A stretch of DNA of 64,000 nt from Paucimonas sp. (GCA_031253995.1 JAIRVG010000009.1:18723-82722); one strand, 5' to 3'. Positions 8,997 through 17,689 are shown, counted from the stretch's first letter. The notes: generated from the sequence alone by a model not told the origin. Numbers and translations are program-made.

Positions 8997-9686
8997 ATGA
9001 GTGAACTGATTACCTACCACCTCGAAGATGGCATCGCGACCCTGACCCTGAACAACGGCAAGGTCAACGCCATTTCCCCCGACGTGATCGCCGCCTTCAA
9101 CGCCGCGCTGGACCGCGCCCGCGAAGACCGCGCCGTGGTGATCATCACCGGCCAGCCGGGCATCCTCTCCGGTGGCTACGACCTCAAGGTGATGACCGCC
9201 AGCCCGCAGGCCGCCGTGTCGCTGGTCACCGCCGGCTCGACCCTGGCCCGCCGCCTGCTCTCCCACCCCTTCCCGGTGATCGTCGCCTGCCCCGGCCATG
9301 CCGTGGCCAAGGGCGCCTTCCTGCTGCTTTCGGTGGATTACCGCATCGGCGTCGAAGGTCCGTTCAGCATCGGCCTGAACGAAGTGCAGATCGGCATGAC
9401 CATGCACCACGCCGGCATCGAGCTGGCCCGTGACCGCCTGCGCCGCTCGGCCTTCCACCGCTCGGTGATCAACGGCGAGATGTTCGACCCGGCCAGCGCC
9501 GTCGATGCCGGCTTCCTCGACAAGGTGGTGCCGACCGAGCAACTGCTGGAAACCGCCCTGGCCGCCGCACGCCAGTTGAAGAAGATCAACATGAACGCGC
9601 ACAAGAACACCAAGCTCAAGGTACGCCAGGCGCTGCTGGAAACCCTCGACGACGCCATCATCCGCGACCAGGAACACATGGGCTGA
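8997..9686 (+). CDS. enoyl-CoA hydratase/isomerase (crotonase) family protein
   Basis: A 229-residue crotonase-fold protein that starts with MSELITYHLEDGIATLTLNNGKVNA. Oxyanion-hole segments are visible: GGYDLKVM near 59-66, and a PGHAVAKGAF segment near 100-109 where many crotonases have ACG.A.GGG. Some typical catalytic Glu positions are not clearly present, so hydratase activity is not certain. The family also includes isomerases and thioesterases. TAAGGAAT at 8981-8988 is a good ribosome site. It stands alone between the tRNA and plsC-like gene and probably acts on an acyl-CoA thioester. Confidence 0.82.
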   Translation: MSELITYHLEDGIATLTLNNGKVNAISPDVIAAFNAALDRAREDRAVVIITGQPGILSGGYDLKVMTASPQAAVSLVTAGSTLARRLLSHPFPVIVACPGHAVAKGAFLLLSVDYRIGVEGPFSIGLNEVQIGMTMHHAGIELARDRLRRSAFHRSVINGEMFDPASAVDAGFLDKVVPTEQLLETALAAARQLKKINMNAHKNTKLKVRQALLETLDDAIIRDQEHMG

Positions 9687-9696
9687 TCACCCTCTC

Positions 9697-9726
9697 GCTC
9701 CGGCGCCCGCTTCAGGGGGCCGGAGC
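9697..9726. terminator. hairpin downstream of the crotonase gene
   Basis: The inverted repeat GCTCCGG / CCGGAGC has further internal pairing and lies 10 bp after the stop. It has no clear T-tract. Confidence 0.4.
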
Positions 9727-9798
9727 CCCTCACACCGCGTTTGCCGCCACCGGTGCACATACGTACACTGCCTCGCGTTTTGTCGAGTGAGTCGTACG

Positions 9799-10521
9799 AT
9801 GCTCTTTATTCCCCGCATGCTCCTGCTAGGTGTGCATTTCATCCTGGCGAGCCTGATCGGCGTGGTCATCGGCCTGTGCCGCCCCTTCAACCCCGATAAC
9901 AGCCGACTCTGCGCACGGGTCTACGCCTGGCCGTCGAGCTGGCTGCTGCGCGTGAAGATCGACGCCGAGGTCGGCCCGCTGTTCGACCAGCCGCCCGGCT
10001 GCGTGATCATCGCCAACCACCAGTCCAACCACGACCTGTTCGTCCTCGGCCACGTGGTGCCACCGCGCACCGTCTGCGTCGGCAAGAAGAGCCTCGGCTG
10101 GATTCCGCTGTTCGGCCAGCTGTTCTGGCTCGGCGGCAACGTGCTGGTAGACCGCGGCAACGCCTACCAGGCCCGCCGCGCCATGCAGGTCACCACCCGC
10201 ACCCTGCAGGAAAAACACACCTCGATCTGGATCTTCCCGGAAGGCACGCGCAACCCCGGCGAGCAGTTGCACCCGTTCAAGAAAGGCGCGTTTCACATGG
10301 CCATCGATGCCGGCGTGCCCATCGTCCCGGTCTGCGTCAGCCGCTATGCCCGGCGCCTCAACCTCAACGGCTGGCGCAAGGTACCCGTGCTGATCCGCTC
10401 GCTGCCGCCGATTTCCACCACCGGCATGACCCAGCAGGACATTCCCGCCCTGATGGAACAATGCCGCACGCAGATGCAGGCCTGCATCGACCTCATGGAA
10501 CGGGAACGCCTGCGCGGCTGA
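9799..10521 (+). CDS. 1-acyl-glycerol-3-phosphate acyltransferase (PlsC-type)
   Basis: A 240-residue acyltransferase of phospholipid synthesis or remodelling. It has the NHQSNHD version of the catalytic H-X4-D box near residues 73-79, GNVLVDRG near 115-122, and FPEGTR at about 146-151. Hydrophobic N-terminal segments suggest a membrane-attached enzyme that acylates lysophosphatidic acid. The ATG at 9799 (MLFIPRML) is chosen; a GTG at 9787 is an alternative. It is one of possibly several PlsC paralogues, so which fatty acid or lysolipid it prefers is unknown. Confidence 0.85.
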   Translation: MLFIPRMLLLGVHFILASLIGVVIGLCRPFNPDNSRLCARVYAWPSSWLLRVKIDAEVGPLFDQPPGCVIIANHQSNHDLFVLGHVVPPRTVCVGKKSLGWIPLFGQLFWLGGNVLVDRGNAYQARRAMQVTTRTLQEKHTSIWIFPEGTRNPGEQLHPFKKGAFHMAIDAGVPIVPVCVSRYARRLNLNGWRKVPVLIRSLPPISTTGMTQQDIPALMEQCRTQMQACIDLMERERLRG

Positions 10522-10588
10522 GCAGTTGCCGTTTCGCCGCGGTCAGACCAAGCTGTCTGTCACGTCAACGCGGAGGGTGCGCACAACC

Positions 10589-11560
10589 ATGGGTCGAGTC
10601 GTAGCAGCGGCGGTCTACAGCGCCGGCAGGAAGGTCACCAGCATCAGTCTCGACGAGGGCGCGGAATGGGCGAAGAAGCCCGGGCATTTCGTCTGGATCG
10701 GCCTCGAAGAGCCCAACGCCCAGGAACTGGCCAACCTGCAGCGGCAGTTCAACCTGCACGAACTGGCCATCGAGGATGCCCTGGAGAAACACAGCCGGCC
10801 GAAGCTGGAAACCTTCGGCGACGCGCTGTTCATCGTCACTTATTCACCGGTGCGCCAGGACGGCAAGCTGGAATTCATCGAAACCCATATCTTCGCCGGC
10901 AACGGCTACATCATCACCTGCCGCAACGGCCACTCGAAGTCCTACGCCCTGGTGCGCCAGCGCTGCGAGGCGCGTCCCTTGCTGCTTGAGCACGGCGAGG
11001 ACTTCGTCCTCTACGCACTGCTGGACTTCGTCACCGAGAACTACCAGCCGGTCAGCGAGGCCATCCACGGCGAGATCGAGGAACTGGAACAGAGCGTGCT
11101 CTGCGGCTCGCTGGTGGAAGAGGACATCCGCCGCATCCACAACCTGCGCCGCGACATCCTGCGCCTGCGTCGCTACGTGGCGCCGATGGTGGAGATCAGC
11201 GAGGAACTGCAGCGCCTGGCCTTCCCCTTCATCGACAAGAACATGCGCCCGTACTTCCGCGATGTGCAGATCCATGTCACGCGGCAGATGGAAGACCTGG
11301 CGGGCATCCGCGACCTGGCCAGCCAGACCATCGAGATCGGCATGCTGCTGGAGTCATCGCGGCAGAGCATCGTGCAACGCAAGTTCGCCGCCTGGGCGGC
11401 GATCCTCGCGTTCCCCACCGCGGTGGCGGGGATCTACGGCATGAACTTCCAGAACATGCCGGAGTTGAGCTGGCACTACGGCTATTTCGCCGTGCTGGGA
11501 GGAATCGCGGTGGGTTGCGCCGCGCTGTATGGCAGCTTCAAGCGTTCGGGGTGGCTTTAG
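10589..11560 (+). CDS. CorA-family divalent cation transporter
   Basis: A 323-residue CorA-type channel protein. It has a long cytoplasmic N-terminal domain, then the signature YGMNFQNMPEL near residues 293-303 that follows the first membrane helix, and a second helix near the C-terminus. The start at 10589 follows a GGAGGG at 10572-10577. It probably carries Mg2+ or Co2+/Zn2+; the MNF signature does not decide which. The 3' end overlaps the convergent glutamine amidotransferase gene by 23 bp. Confidence 0.9.
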   Translation: MGRVVAAAVYSAGRKVTSISLDEGAEWAKKPGHFVWIGLEEPNAQELANLQRQFNLHELAIEDALEKHSRPKLETFGDALFIVTYSPVRQDGKLEFIETHIFAGNGYIITCRNGHSKSYALVRQRCEARPLLLEHGEDFVLYALLDFVTENYQPVSEAIHGEIEELEQSVLCGSLVEEDIRRIHNLRRDILRLRRYVAPMVEISEELQRLAFPFIDKNMRPYFRDVQIHVTRQMEDLAGIRDLASQTIEIGMLLESSRQSIVQRKFAAWAAILAFPTAVAGIYGMNFQNMPELSWHYGYFAVLGGIAVGCAALYGSFKRSGWL

Positions 11561-12266
11561 GCTGGGCGACGAAGCGCATCATCCATTCGGCGACGGTCTG
11601 GCCCTGATGCGCCACGCCCAGGCTGTCGATGCCCTTGCGGTACACGGCCTCGCCAAGGTTCTCCTGGCGCAGGTCGAGGAGCGCGCGGGAATAGTCGTGG
11701 ATGAATTCCGGGTGGCCCTGGAAGCACAGCACCTGGTCGCCGATGTGGTAGGCGGCGTTCGGGCAGAAATCACTGGAGGCGATGACCGTGGCGTTTTCCG
11801 GTAGTGCGGTGACCTGGTCCTGGTGGCTGATCAGCAGGGTCAGCTCTTCTACCTGCGGACTCATCCACGGCGCACGGGCCGCCATCACGTAGCGGTGGGT
11901 GCCGACGCCCCAGCCCTGGGTCGCACGTTCGGCCTTGCCACCCAGCAGCAGGGCCAGCAACTGGTGGCCGAAACACACCCCGAGCAGCTTGTCGCCGCGC
12001 TGGTAGCGGTCGAGCAGGAATTCCTTGAGCCTGGCTATCCAGGGATCGTCACCGAACGAATCGGCCTTGCTGCCGGTCACAAGATAGGCATCGAAGACTT
12101 CGTCTTCCGGCGGATAGTGCCCGTTCATCACGTTGTAGACGCTGAATTCGGCAGCGATCGGTTGCTGGGTGAACAGTTGCTCGAACATCCGTCCATAGCC
12201 CTGATACCGCTCGACCAGCTCGGGTCGCAGGACGTCGGTTTCCAGGATGCAGATGCGTAACGACAT
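11538..12266 (-). CDS. class-I glutamine amidotransferase-like protein
   Basis: A 242-residue GATase-1 domain. The nucleophile elbow is GVCFGHQ with Cys98, and the catalytic dyad partners are His185 and Glu187 (CFQGHPE), so the triad is complete. Stand-alone proteins of this kind resemble the PuuD or YfeJ/GMP-synthase-like groups and hydrolyse glutamine or gamma-glutamyl compounds. There is no partner synthetase nearby, so it may act on free gamma-glutamyl substrates. The end overlaps the CorA-like gene. Confidence 0.85.
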   Translation of the reverse strand: MSLRICILETDVLRPELVERYQGYGRMFEQLFTQQPIAAEFSVYNVMNGHYPPEDEVFDAYLVTGSKADSFGDDPWIARLKEFLLDRYQRGDKLLGVCFGHQLLALLLGGKAERATQGWGVGTHRYVMAARAPWMSPQVEELTLLISHQDQVTALPENATVIASSDFCPNAAYHIGDQVLCFQGHPEFIHDYSRALLDLRQENLGEAVYRKGIDSLGVAHQGQTVAEWMMRFVAQPKATPNA

Positions 12267-12623
12267 AGACTTGGCCCTGAACGACAGTGGTGAAAAAACA
12301 CCGGTGAAGCCTGCCGCGAATCTTGGCAGCAGGCAAGCATTCCCTCGGACGAACGGTCATTTCCGTTCGATCCGTACGTGTATCCCGCGCAGGTGTCTAG
12401 TCAGGCACGTGGTACGCGGATGGCATAAAGCCTCATGAACAAAAGGTCTTTCACGACCAAAGTACAGACGAAAGCGTTCTAAAACAGCGGTAACGTAGCG
12501 GCATTCCAGGTTGTATACCCATTAACAGCAGGTCGCGAATACAGATGCCCTCAGAGGCATTGGCGACCACGGGACAAGGACGCCATCCGGCTCTCAGGAA
12601 TAACAACAAAAAGGCAGACAGCC
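12267..12623. other. gene-free stretch with an inverted repeat
   Basis: A 357-bp gap upstream of the amidotransferase and before a small membrane ORF. It contains a perfect 7-bp inverted repeat CGAACGG-TCATTT-CCGTTCG at 12350-12369, flanked by GGA/TCC. No convincing promoter or RNA gene is visible. It probably carries the promoters of the divergent amidotransferase and micro-ORF. Confidence 0.4.
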
Positions 12624-12719
12624 ATGCTCAAACAACACAAGGTACGTCAGGCAGGACTCATTCTGTTCGCCACCACACTGCTGCTGATCCTCCCCAATCT
12701 CACGCGCCTGTTCGGGTAA
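12624..12719 (+). CDS. 31-residue membrane micropeptide (candidate)
   Basis: A 31-codon ORF: ATG at 12624, TAA at 12717. The translation has a short basic N-terminus (MLKQHKVRQ), then a 15-residue hydrophobic segment (LILFATTLLLILPNL) and a short tail (TRLFG). This is a typical small single-pass inner-membrane protein. A purine-rich AAAAAGGCAGA precedes the ATG by about 9 bases, a weak ribosome site. Its short length and coding-like third-position use make it a plausible real gene, but only conservation would prove it. The neighbouring cytochrome gene starts 71 bp downstream. Confidence 0.5.
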   Translation: MLKQHKVRQAGLILFATTLLLILPNLTRLFG

Positions 12720-12789
12720 GCGATCGCCGTTCAGTGTCCTTTCACGGCTGGTGTATGCTGCCGACCCTCACTGGTTGGAGACTCCCCCC

Positions 12790-13605
12790 ATGCGCTGTTG
12801 CCTCATGCTCCTGCTCGCCCTGCTGAGCCTGCCGGCGCATGCTGCGCAATTGACCCTGGAGCTGGGCGAAGCCAGCCGCCAGTGGGATAGCGAAGCCCTG
12901 CTCAAGCACCCGCAGGCCCGGGATATCCGCATCGATCAGGATGTTTCCTACAAAAAGACCATGCACTACCGTGCCGTGCCCCTGGCCGCGCTGCTCACCG
13001 GCATCAAGCCGGGGGATCACCTGCAGGCCGTGGCCCTCGACGGTTTCGCCGCGGAAATGCCCGCCGGCCCCCTGCTCCAGTCAGGCCCTGCGCAAGCCTG
13101 GCTGGCCGTGGAAGACCCGCGCCAGCCCTGGCCGTCCCTGGGCCCGGACAAGCCGAGCGCCGGCCCCTTCTACCTGGTCTGGACCCAGCCGCAAGCCGGC
13201 GGCATCAGCCCCGAACAATGGCCGTTCCAGGTCGCCAGCATCCGCCGCCTGGCGCCGGTGGCCGAACGTTTCCCCGCCCTGCGCCCGGCGCCCGGACTCA
13301 GCGCCAACGACCCGGTGAACCGCGGCTTCGCCCTGTTCCAGAAGAACTGCCTGGCCTGTCACCGCCTCAACGGCGCCGGCGACGCCCAGTTCGGACCGGA
13401 CCTGAACCTGCCGTACAACCCGACGGAATATTTTCACCCGGAATTCCTCCGCCGTTATATCCGCAATCCGCAGGATTTGCGCCAGTGGCCGCAAGCGCGC
13501 ATGCCGGGCTTCGGCAAGGAAGTGATGACGGACGCCGAGCTCGACGCCCTGCTCGCCTACCTCACCCATATGGCCGGACGCAAAACCCCTACTGCTGTGC
13601 AGTGA
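12790..13605 (+). CDS. periplasmic molybdopterin-like domain plus cytochrome c fusion
   Basis: A 271-residue exported protein. Signal peptide at about 1-18 (ends AHA). Residues about 20-160 resemble the non-catalytic part of sulfite-oxidase/YedY-like oxidoreductases (VPLAALLTGIKPGD, ..GPFYLVW). The C-terminal cytochrome c has CLACH at 187-191, with Met238 (ARMPGF) as the likely second haem ligand. The N-terminal domain has no obvious Cys for molybdenum coordination, so it may be a structural or docking module and the haem may carry the electron-transfer role. The ATG at 12790 is supported by a GGAG at 12777-12780. It overlaps the convergent transglutaminase gene by 17 bp. Confidence 0.78.
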   Translation: MRCCLMLLLALLSLPAHAAQLTLELGEASRQWDSEALLKHPQARDIRIDQDVSYKKTMHYRAVPLAALLTGIKPGDHLQAVALDGFAAEMPAGPLLQSGPAQAWLAVEDPRQPWPSLGPDKPSAGPFYLVWTQPQAGGISPEQWPFQVASIRRLAPVAERFPALRPAPGLSANDPVNRGFALFQKNCLACHRLNGAGDAQFGPDLNLPYNPTEYFHPEFLRRYIRNPQDLRQWPQARMPGFGKEVMTDAELDALLAYLTHMAGRKTPTAVQ

Positions 13606-14383
13606 AACCGGACGTCACCTGCACATTGGCGTGCATCTGCTCGTAGCCGCCGCCGCGGCGCATGCCGCGCACCGGGCAGGCATCCAGGTAGTCCAGGCCC
13701 ACCGCCAGCTTGAGATGGCGTTCCGGCACCGCCAGCTGGTTGGTCACGTCGAAGCTGTACCAGGCGTCGTCCAGCCAGGCCTCGGCCCAGGCATGGCTGG
13801 CCATGTGCTGGCTGGCATTGTCGAACAGATACCCCGAGACATAGCGCGCTGGCACCTGCAGGCTGCGGGCGCAGGCGATGAAGGCGTGGGCATGATCCTG
13901 GCAGACCCCCGCCGCGCCGGCGAAGGCCTGGGCGGCGCTGGTCTCCACCGCCGTTGCGCCAGGACGGTAGGCCATGTGCTCGTGCAGGGCGCCCATCAGG
14001 CCGATCAGCGCGCCACGGTCGCGGTACTCGCCGCAGTGCTGGCTGGCGAAGGCACGCAGCGCGGCATCGGCCTCGGTCAGGCGGGTGAAACGCAGGAACG
14101 GCAAGGGTGACTGGCTGTCCTGCTCGGCTTCCAGGTCGGGATCGATCTCCACCTCGCCACGGGCGGCGATCAGCAGGTCGACGTGGGGCTCCTCCAGGCT
14201 CAGCACGTGGAGGATGTTGCCGAACGGGTCGCGCCGGGCCTGGACCGGGCGCGGCAGGTCCAGTTGCCATTGCAGTACCTGCTGGCGCTGGTTGTCCGGT
14301 GGGGTCAGGCGCAGGTACTGGATGCTGGTACGCACCTGGTCTTCGTAGTGGTAGGCGGTTTCGTGGCTGATTGTCAGTCTCAT
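13589..14383 (-). CDS. transglutaminase-like cysteine protease-fold protein (third gene of an ATP-grasp/alpha-E operon)
   Basis: A 264-residue protein with an N-terminal beta domain (about 1-75) and a transglutaminase core. The catalytic triad is complete: Cys161 (GVCQDH), His197 (SHAW), Asp212 (FDVTN). The family usually acts as an amidase or peptidase rather than a true cross-linker. It overlaps the alpha-E gene by 4 bp (ATGA), so the two are translationally coupled. Published comparative genomics linked this trio to an amide- or peptide-bond-forming system. The substrate is not known. Confidence 0.88.
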   Translation of the reverse strand: MRLTISHETAYHYEDQVRTSIQYLRLTPPDNQRQQVLQWQLDLPRPVQARRDPFGNILHVLSLEEPHVDLLIAARGEVEIDPDLEAEQDSQSPLPFLRFTRLTEADAALRAFASQHCGEYRDRGALIGLMGALHEHMAYRPGATAVETSAAQAFAGAAGVCQDHAHAFIACARSLQVPARYVSGYLFDNASQHMASHAWAEAWLDDAWYSFDVTNQLAVPERHLKLAVGLDYLDACPVRGMRRGGGYEQMHANVQVTSGFTAQQ

Positions 14384-15330
14384 ACGACCTCCAGGTAAGC
14401 GCTGTGGATGGCATTGCCCAATTCGCGCACCAGCGGGATGTAATGGTTGAGCCAGGGGTGCAGCCCCTGGGAAAGGACTTCGTCGATGCCGGTGTAGCGC
14501 AGCCTGGCATCCACCTCCGCCGCCAGGCGCTGGGCCGGACGGCCGTTGCTGCCGGGCAGGCTGGCGAGGATCTGGTCGATTTCCTCGGTGCAGGCGCGCA
14601 GGGATCGGGGTACGTCGGCACGCAGGAGCAGAAGTTCGGCGACATGCCGTGCCGTGGGCGCGTCGCGGTAGATCTCGGTGTAGGCCTCGAACGAGGACAG
14701 GGCGCGGAGCAAGGCGCTCCACTGGTAATAGCCGCGGGCCGAGCTGTCGCTGACATGCTCGGCCGCCTCGCCGAACATCTCGTAGCGCGCGTCGAGCAGG
14801 CGCAGGGTGTTGTCGGCGCGCTCGATGAAGGTACCAAGGCGGATGAAGCGGAAGGCATCGTTGCGCATGATGGTGCCGTAGGTGGCACCGCGGAACAGGT
14901 GCGAGCGTTCCTTGATCCACTCGCTGAAACGGCTCATGCCATAGCGCCCCAGGCCCTGCTCGGCGATGCCGCGGATCTCCAGCCAGGTGGCGTTGATGTT
15001 TTCCCACATGTCGGCGGTGATCTTGCCACGCACCGCATGGGCACAAGCCCGTGCCGCGCCGAGGCAACTGTAGATGCTCGCCGGGTTGTCGGGATCGAGG
15101 GCGAAGAAGTGCAGCAGGCGCTCGGCGTGCACCTGGCCATGCCGGTCCAGGTAGTCGTCGAGGGTGCCGGTGATGCGCAGGGCCAGGGTCATTTCGTCCA
15201 GCCCGTCGCCGCGGCCATCCTGCGGCATCAGCGACAGCGAGTAGCTGACATCGAGCATCCGCGCGAGGTTTTCCGCGCGTTCCAGGTAGCGCGACATCCA
15301 GTACAGGTCGGAAGCGGTTCTGCTGAGCAT
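14380..15330 (-). CDS. alpha-E domain protein (DUF403), second gene of the trio
   Basis: A 316-residue, almost entirely alpha-helical protein that begins MLSRTASDLYWMSRYLERAENLARML, the alpha-E/DUF403 signature. It has no recognised catalytic motif. It always occurs with the circularly permuted ATP-grasp and transglutaminase-like proteins. It lies 3 bp after the ATP-grasp gene and overlaps the transglutaminase start by 4 bp, consistent with one transcript and a complex. Confidence 0.9.
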   Translation of the reverse strand: MLSRTASDLYWMSRYLERAENLARMLDVSYSLSLMPQDGRGDGLDEMTLALRITGTLDDYLDRHGQVHAERLLHFFALDPDNPASIYSCLGAARACAHAVRGKITADMWENINATWLEIRGIAEQGLGRYGMSRFSEWIKERSHLFRGATYGTIMRNDAFRFIRLGTFIERADNTLRLLDARYEMFGEAAEHVSDSSARGYYQWSALLRALSSFEAYTEIYRDAPTARHVAELLLLRADVPRSLRACTEEIDQILASLPGSNGRPAQRLAAEVDARLRYTGIDEVLSQGLHPWLNHYIPLVRELGNAIHSAYLEVV

Positions 15331-15333
15331 GGT

Positions 15334-16743
15334 TCAGTCCTCCACCACCCAGGTGTCCTTGGTACCGCCGCCCTGGGACGAGTTCACCACCAGCGAACCC
15401 TCGCGCAGCGCCACCCGGGTCAGGCCGCCAGGTACCACGCGGGTCTCGCGGCCGGAGAGGACGAACGGGCGCAGGTCGATATGGCGCGGCGCAATGCCGT
15501 TCTCGACGAAGGTCGGGCAGGTCGACAGCGACAGGGTCGGCTGGGCGATATAGGCCGCCGGACGGGCCTTGATGCGCTCGGCGAAGGCGGCGATCTCCGC
15601 CTGGGTCGAGGCCGGCCCCACCAGCATGCCGTAGCCACCGGAACCCTGGGTTTCCTTGACCACCAGCTCCGGCAGGTGCGCCAGCACATGGGACAGCTCG
15701 GCGGGATTGCGACATTGCCAGGTGGGCACGTTGTTCAGGATGGGTTCCTCGTCGAGGTAGAAACGGATCATGTCGGTGACATAGGGGTAGACCGACTTGT
15801 CGTCGGCGACTCCGGTGCCGATGGCGTTGGCCAGCACCACGTTGCCGCAGCGGTAGGCCGAGAGCAGGCCGGGCACGCCGAGCATGGACTCCGGGTTGAA
15901 CGCCAGCGGATCGAGATAGGCGTCGTCGAGACGGCGGTAGATCACGTCCACCGGCTTCGGCCCGCCTGTGGTGCGCATGAACACCCGCTCGTCGCGGACG
16001 AACAGGTCGGCGCCCTCCACCAGCTCCACACCCATTTCCCGGGCGAGGAACGCGTGCTCGAAGAAGGCACTGTTGAAGCGCCCCGGGGTCAGCACCACGA
16101 CACTGGGGTTGTCCAGGGGGCTTGCGCTCTTGAGGGTGTCGAGCAGCAGGTTCGGGTAGTGGTCGATGGGGGCGATGCGCTGGGCGGCGAACAGCTCCGG
16201 GAACAGGCGCATCATCATCTTGCGGTCTTCGAGCATGTAGCTGACCCCGCTGGGGGTGCGCAGGTTGTCTTCGAGGACGTAGTAGGTGCCATCGCCGTCG
16301 CGCACCAGGTCGACCCCGGCGATATGCGCGTAGAGACCGCGGTGCAGGCCCAGGCCCTGCATCGCCAGCTGGTACTGGTCGTTGGCCAGGACCTGCTCGG
16401 CGGGAATGATCCCGGCGCGCAGGATGCGCTGCTCATGGTAGAGGTCGGCGAGAAACAGGTTCAGCGCCTTGACCCGCTGGATACAGCCGCGCTCCACCAT
16501 CCGCCATTCGCTGGCCGGAATGGCCCGGGGAATGGTGTCGAAGGGAATCAGGCGCTCGGTGCCCTGATCGTCGCCATACAGCGTGAAGGTGATGCCGGCG
16601 CGATGGAACAACAGATCGGCCTCGCGGCGGCGTTGCGCCAGCAATTCCGGGGGTGTTTCCCCCAGCCAGCGAGCGAATTCCCGATAGTGCGGACGGAGCT
16701 GACCGTCGGCGGCGTACATCTCGTCGTAGAACTTGCGAATCAT
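15334..16743 (-). CDS. circularly permuted ATP-grasp protein, first gene of the trio
   Basis: A 469-residue circularly permuted ATP-grasp (DUF404/407) enzyme. Motifs seen are VLEDNLRTPSGVSYMLEDR around residues 154-172, VLTPGRFNSAFFEHAF around 213-228, and a late glycine-rich ATP loop VVKETQGSGGYGM near 367-379. The ATP-grasp fold makes amide or peptide bonds through an acyl-phosphate. The start at 16743 has a GGAGT upstream. First gene of a three-gene operon with the alpha-E and transglutaminase genes. Confidence 0.9.
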   Translation of the reverse strand: MIRKFYDEMYAADGQLRPHYREFARWLGETPPELLAQRRREADLLFHRAGITFTLYGDDQGTERLIPFDTIPRAIPASEWRMVERGCIQRVKALNLFLADLYHEQRILRAGIIPAEQVLANDQYQLAMQGLGLHRGLYAHIAGVDLVRDGDGTYYVLEDNLRTPSGVSYMLEDRKMMMRLFPELFAAQRIAPIDHYPNLLLDTLKSASPLDNPSVVVLTPGRFNSAFFEHAFLAREMGVELVEGADLFVRDERVFMRTTGGPKPVDVIYRRLDDAYLDPLAFNPESMLGVPGLLSAYRCGNVVLANAIGTGVADDKSVYPYVTDMIRFYLDEEPILNNVPTWQCRNPAELSHVLAHLPELVVKETQGSGGYGMLVGPASTQAEIAAFAERIKARPAAYIAQPTLSLSTCPTFVENGIAPRHIDLRPFVLSGRETRVVPGGLTRVALREGSLVVNSSQGGGTKDTWVVED

Positions 16744-16911
16744 GCCGAACTCCTTGTCACCCGTGCACGAAAGTCATCGCAAGGCCCGTGCCAGCGGTAT
16801 TAAGCCTTTGTAATCAAGGAGTTGGAAAAATAGCGGAAAGTCGCCGCACCAGACTTGTGCAGCCATGCCCACGGCCGTGGGGCATACGCTTCATTGCGAA
16901 GCGCAGGTTGG

Positions 16912-16940
16912 CCCGGGGCAGCGGCGCGCGCCGCCCCGGG
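16912..16940 (-). terminator. strong GC hairpin after rraB
   Basis: The 8-bp inverted repeat CCCGGGGC / GCCCCGGG encloses a GC-rich loop, right after the rraB stop. There is no U-tract. It may end rraB transcription or stabilise its mRNA. Confidence 0.45.
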
Positions 16941-16946
16941 AGGGTT

Positions 16947-17276
16947 TCACGTCATCAGTCTTTCCTGCTTGACGCCCCAGCCCTGGGCCTCGCCGCCGAG
17001 TGGCCGGATCACCGCCTCGAAATCCTGTTCGAACGCGCCGATGCCACCATGGGTGGCGTACATGATCTTGCTCAATTCCAGTTGCCAGCCTTCGTCGCTC
17101 TCGTGCACCAGGGCACACAGCGACTCGCCACGAAACTTGCCTGCAGCCCTGCGCGCCCGGTCCTCGTCCGGGAATACCGCGTAAAACTCGATGGGATGGA
17201 TTTGCGTGAAGTCGAAGCCGCCTTCTTTCATGCGGCGCAGTACGGTGCTGCTGATGTCTTCGTACAGGTTGCTCAT
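16947..17276 (-). CDS. rraB: RNase E inhibitor RraB-family protein
   Basis: A 109-residue RraB/DUF1260 protein (MSNLYEDISS .. EFYAVFPDEDRARRAA). RraB binds the C-terminal half of RNase E and dampens degradosome activity in E. coli. The start at 17276 has an AGGAGG upstream at about 17283-17288. The length is slightly short of the E. coli protein (about 138 residues), mostly at the acidic C-terminus, so partner binding may differ. It stands alone. Confidence 0.82.
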   Translation of the reverse strand: MSNLYEDISSTVLRRMKEGGFDFTQIHPIEFYAVFPDEDRARRAAGKFRGESLCALVHESDEGWQLELSKIMYATHGGIGAFEQDFEAVIRPLGGEAQGWGVKQERLMT

Positions 17277-17452
17277 GAATCGTCCTCCTCACTCACGATG
17301 GATAGACTTTCGGTGCATTCGCACCAACCCCTGACACCCTTGGCGACGGGGGTTCTCGAGCGGATGTAACGACGGCAAAGGCCGGCGCCGGAAAAACGAC
17401 GGCCCTGTATGCAGCGTAGCGTCAGCCTTGGCACATCGCCAGCTGATGCGAT

Positions 17453-17689
17453 TCAGGCTTTTTCGGTGATTCCGGTGATTTCCACGCCACTCTGCTCCTT
17501 CAGCCACTTGGCAGTCGGGCAATCGGCGCGGTCCTGGAAGTCGTTGAGGTCGAGTTCATCCATGACGGGGAACAAGTGGCCCCTGATCCGTCGAGCCGCC
17601 TCTTCGATGCTCGGCCGGTTTTCACAGGCAAACAGCAACGAAGTGCGTTCGCCTTTCTGGTCCACGAAGGTGATTTCCCACTCTTTCAT
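17453..17689 (-). CDS. conserved small protein, unknown
   Basis: A 78-residue soluble protein (MKEWEITFVDQKGERTS.. and a C-terminal AKWLKEQSGVEITGI). It has a mixed alpha/beta look and no signal peptide. The two cysteines (FACENRP and ADCPTAKW) could pair or bind a metal. No family is recognised. It is not adjacent to a clear partner. Confidence 0.6.
   Translation of the reverse strand: MKEWEITFVDQKGERTSLLFACENRPSIEEAARRIRGHLFPVMDELDLNDFQDRADCPTAKWLKEQSGVEITGITEKA

Noticed and set aside
14371..16803. A long + strand open frame of about 810 codons opposite the ATP-grasp/alpha-E genes
   Set aside because: It covers two well-supported minus-strand genes and has no motif, start signal or stop-to-gene context of its own.
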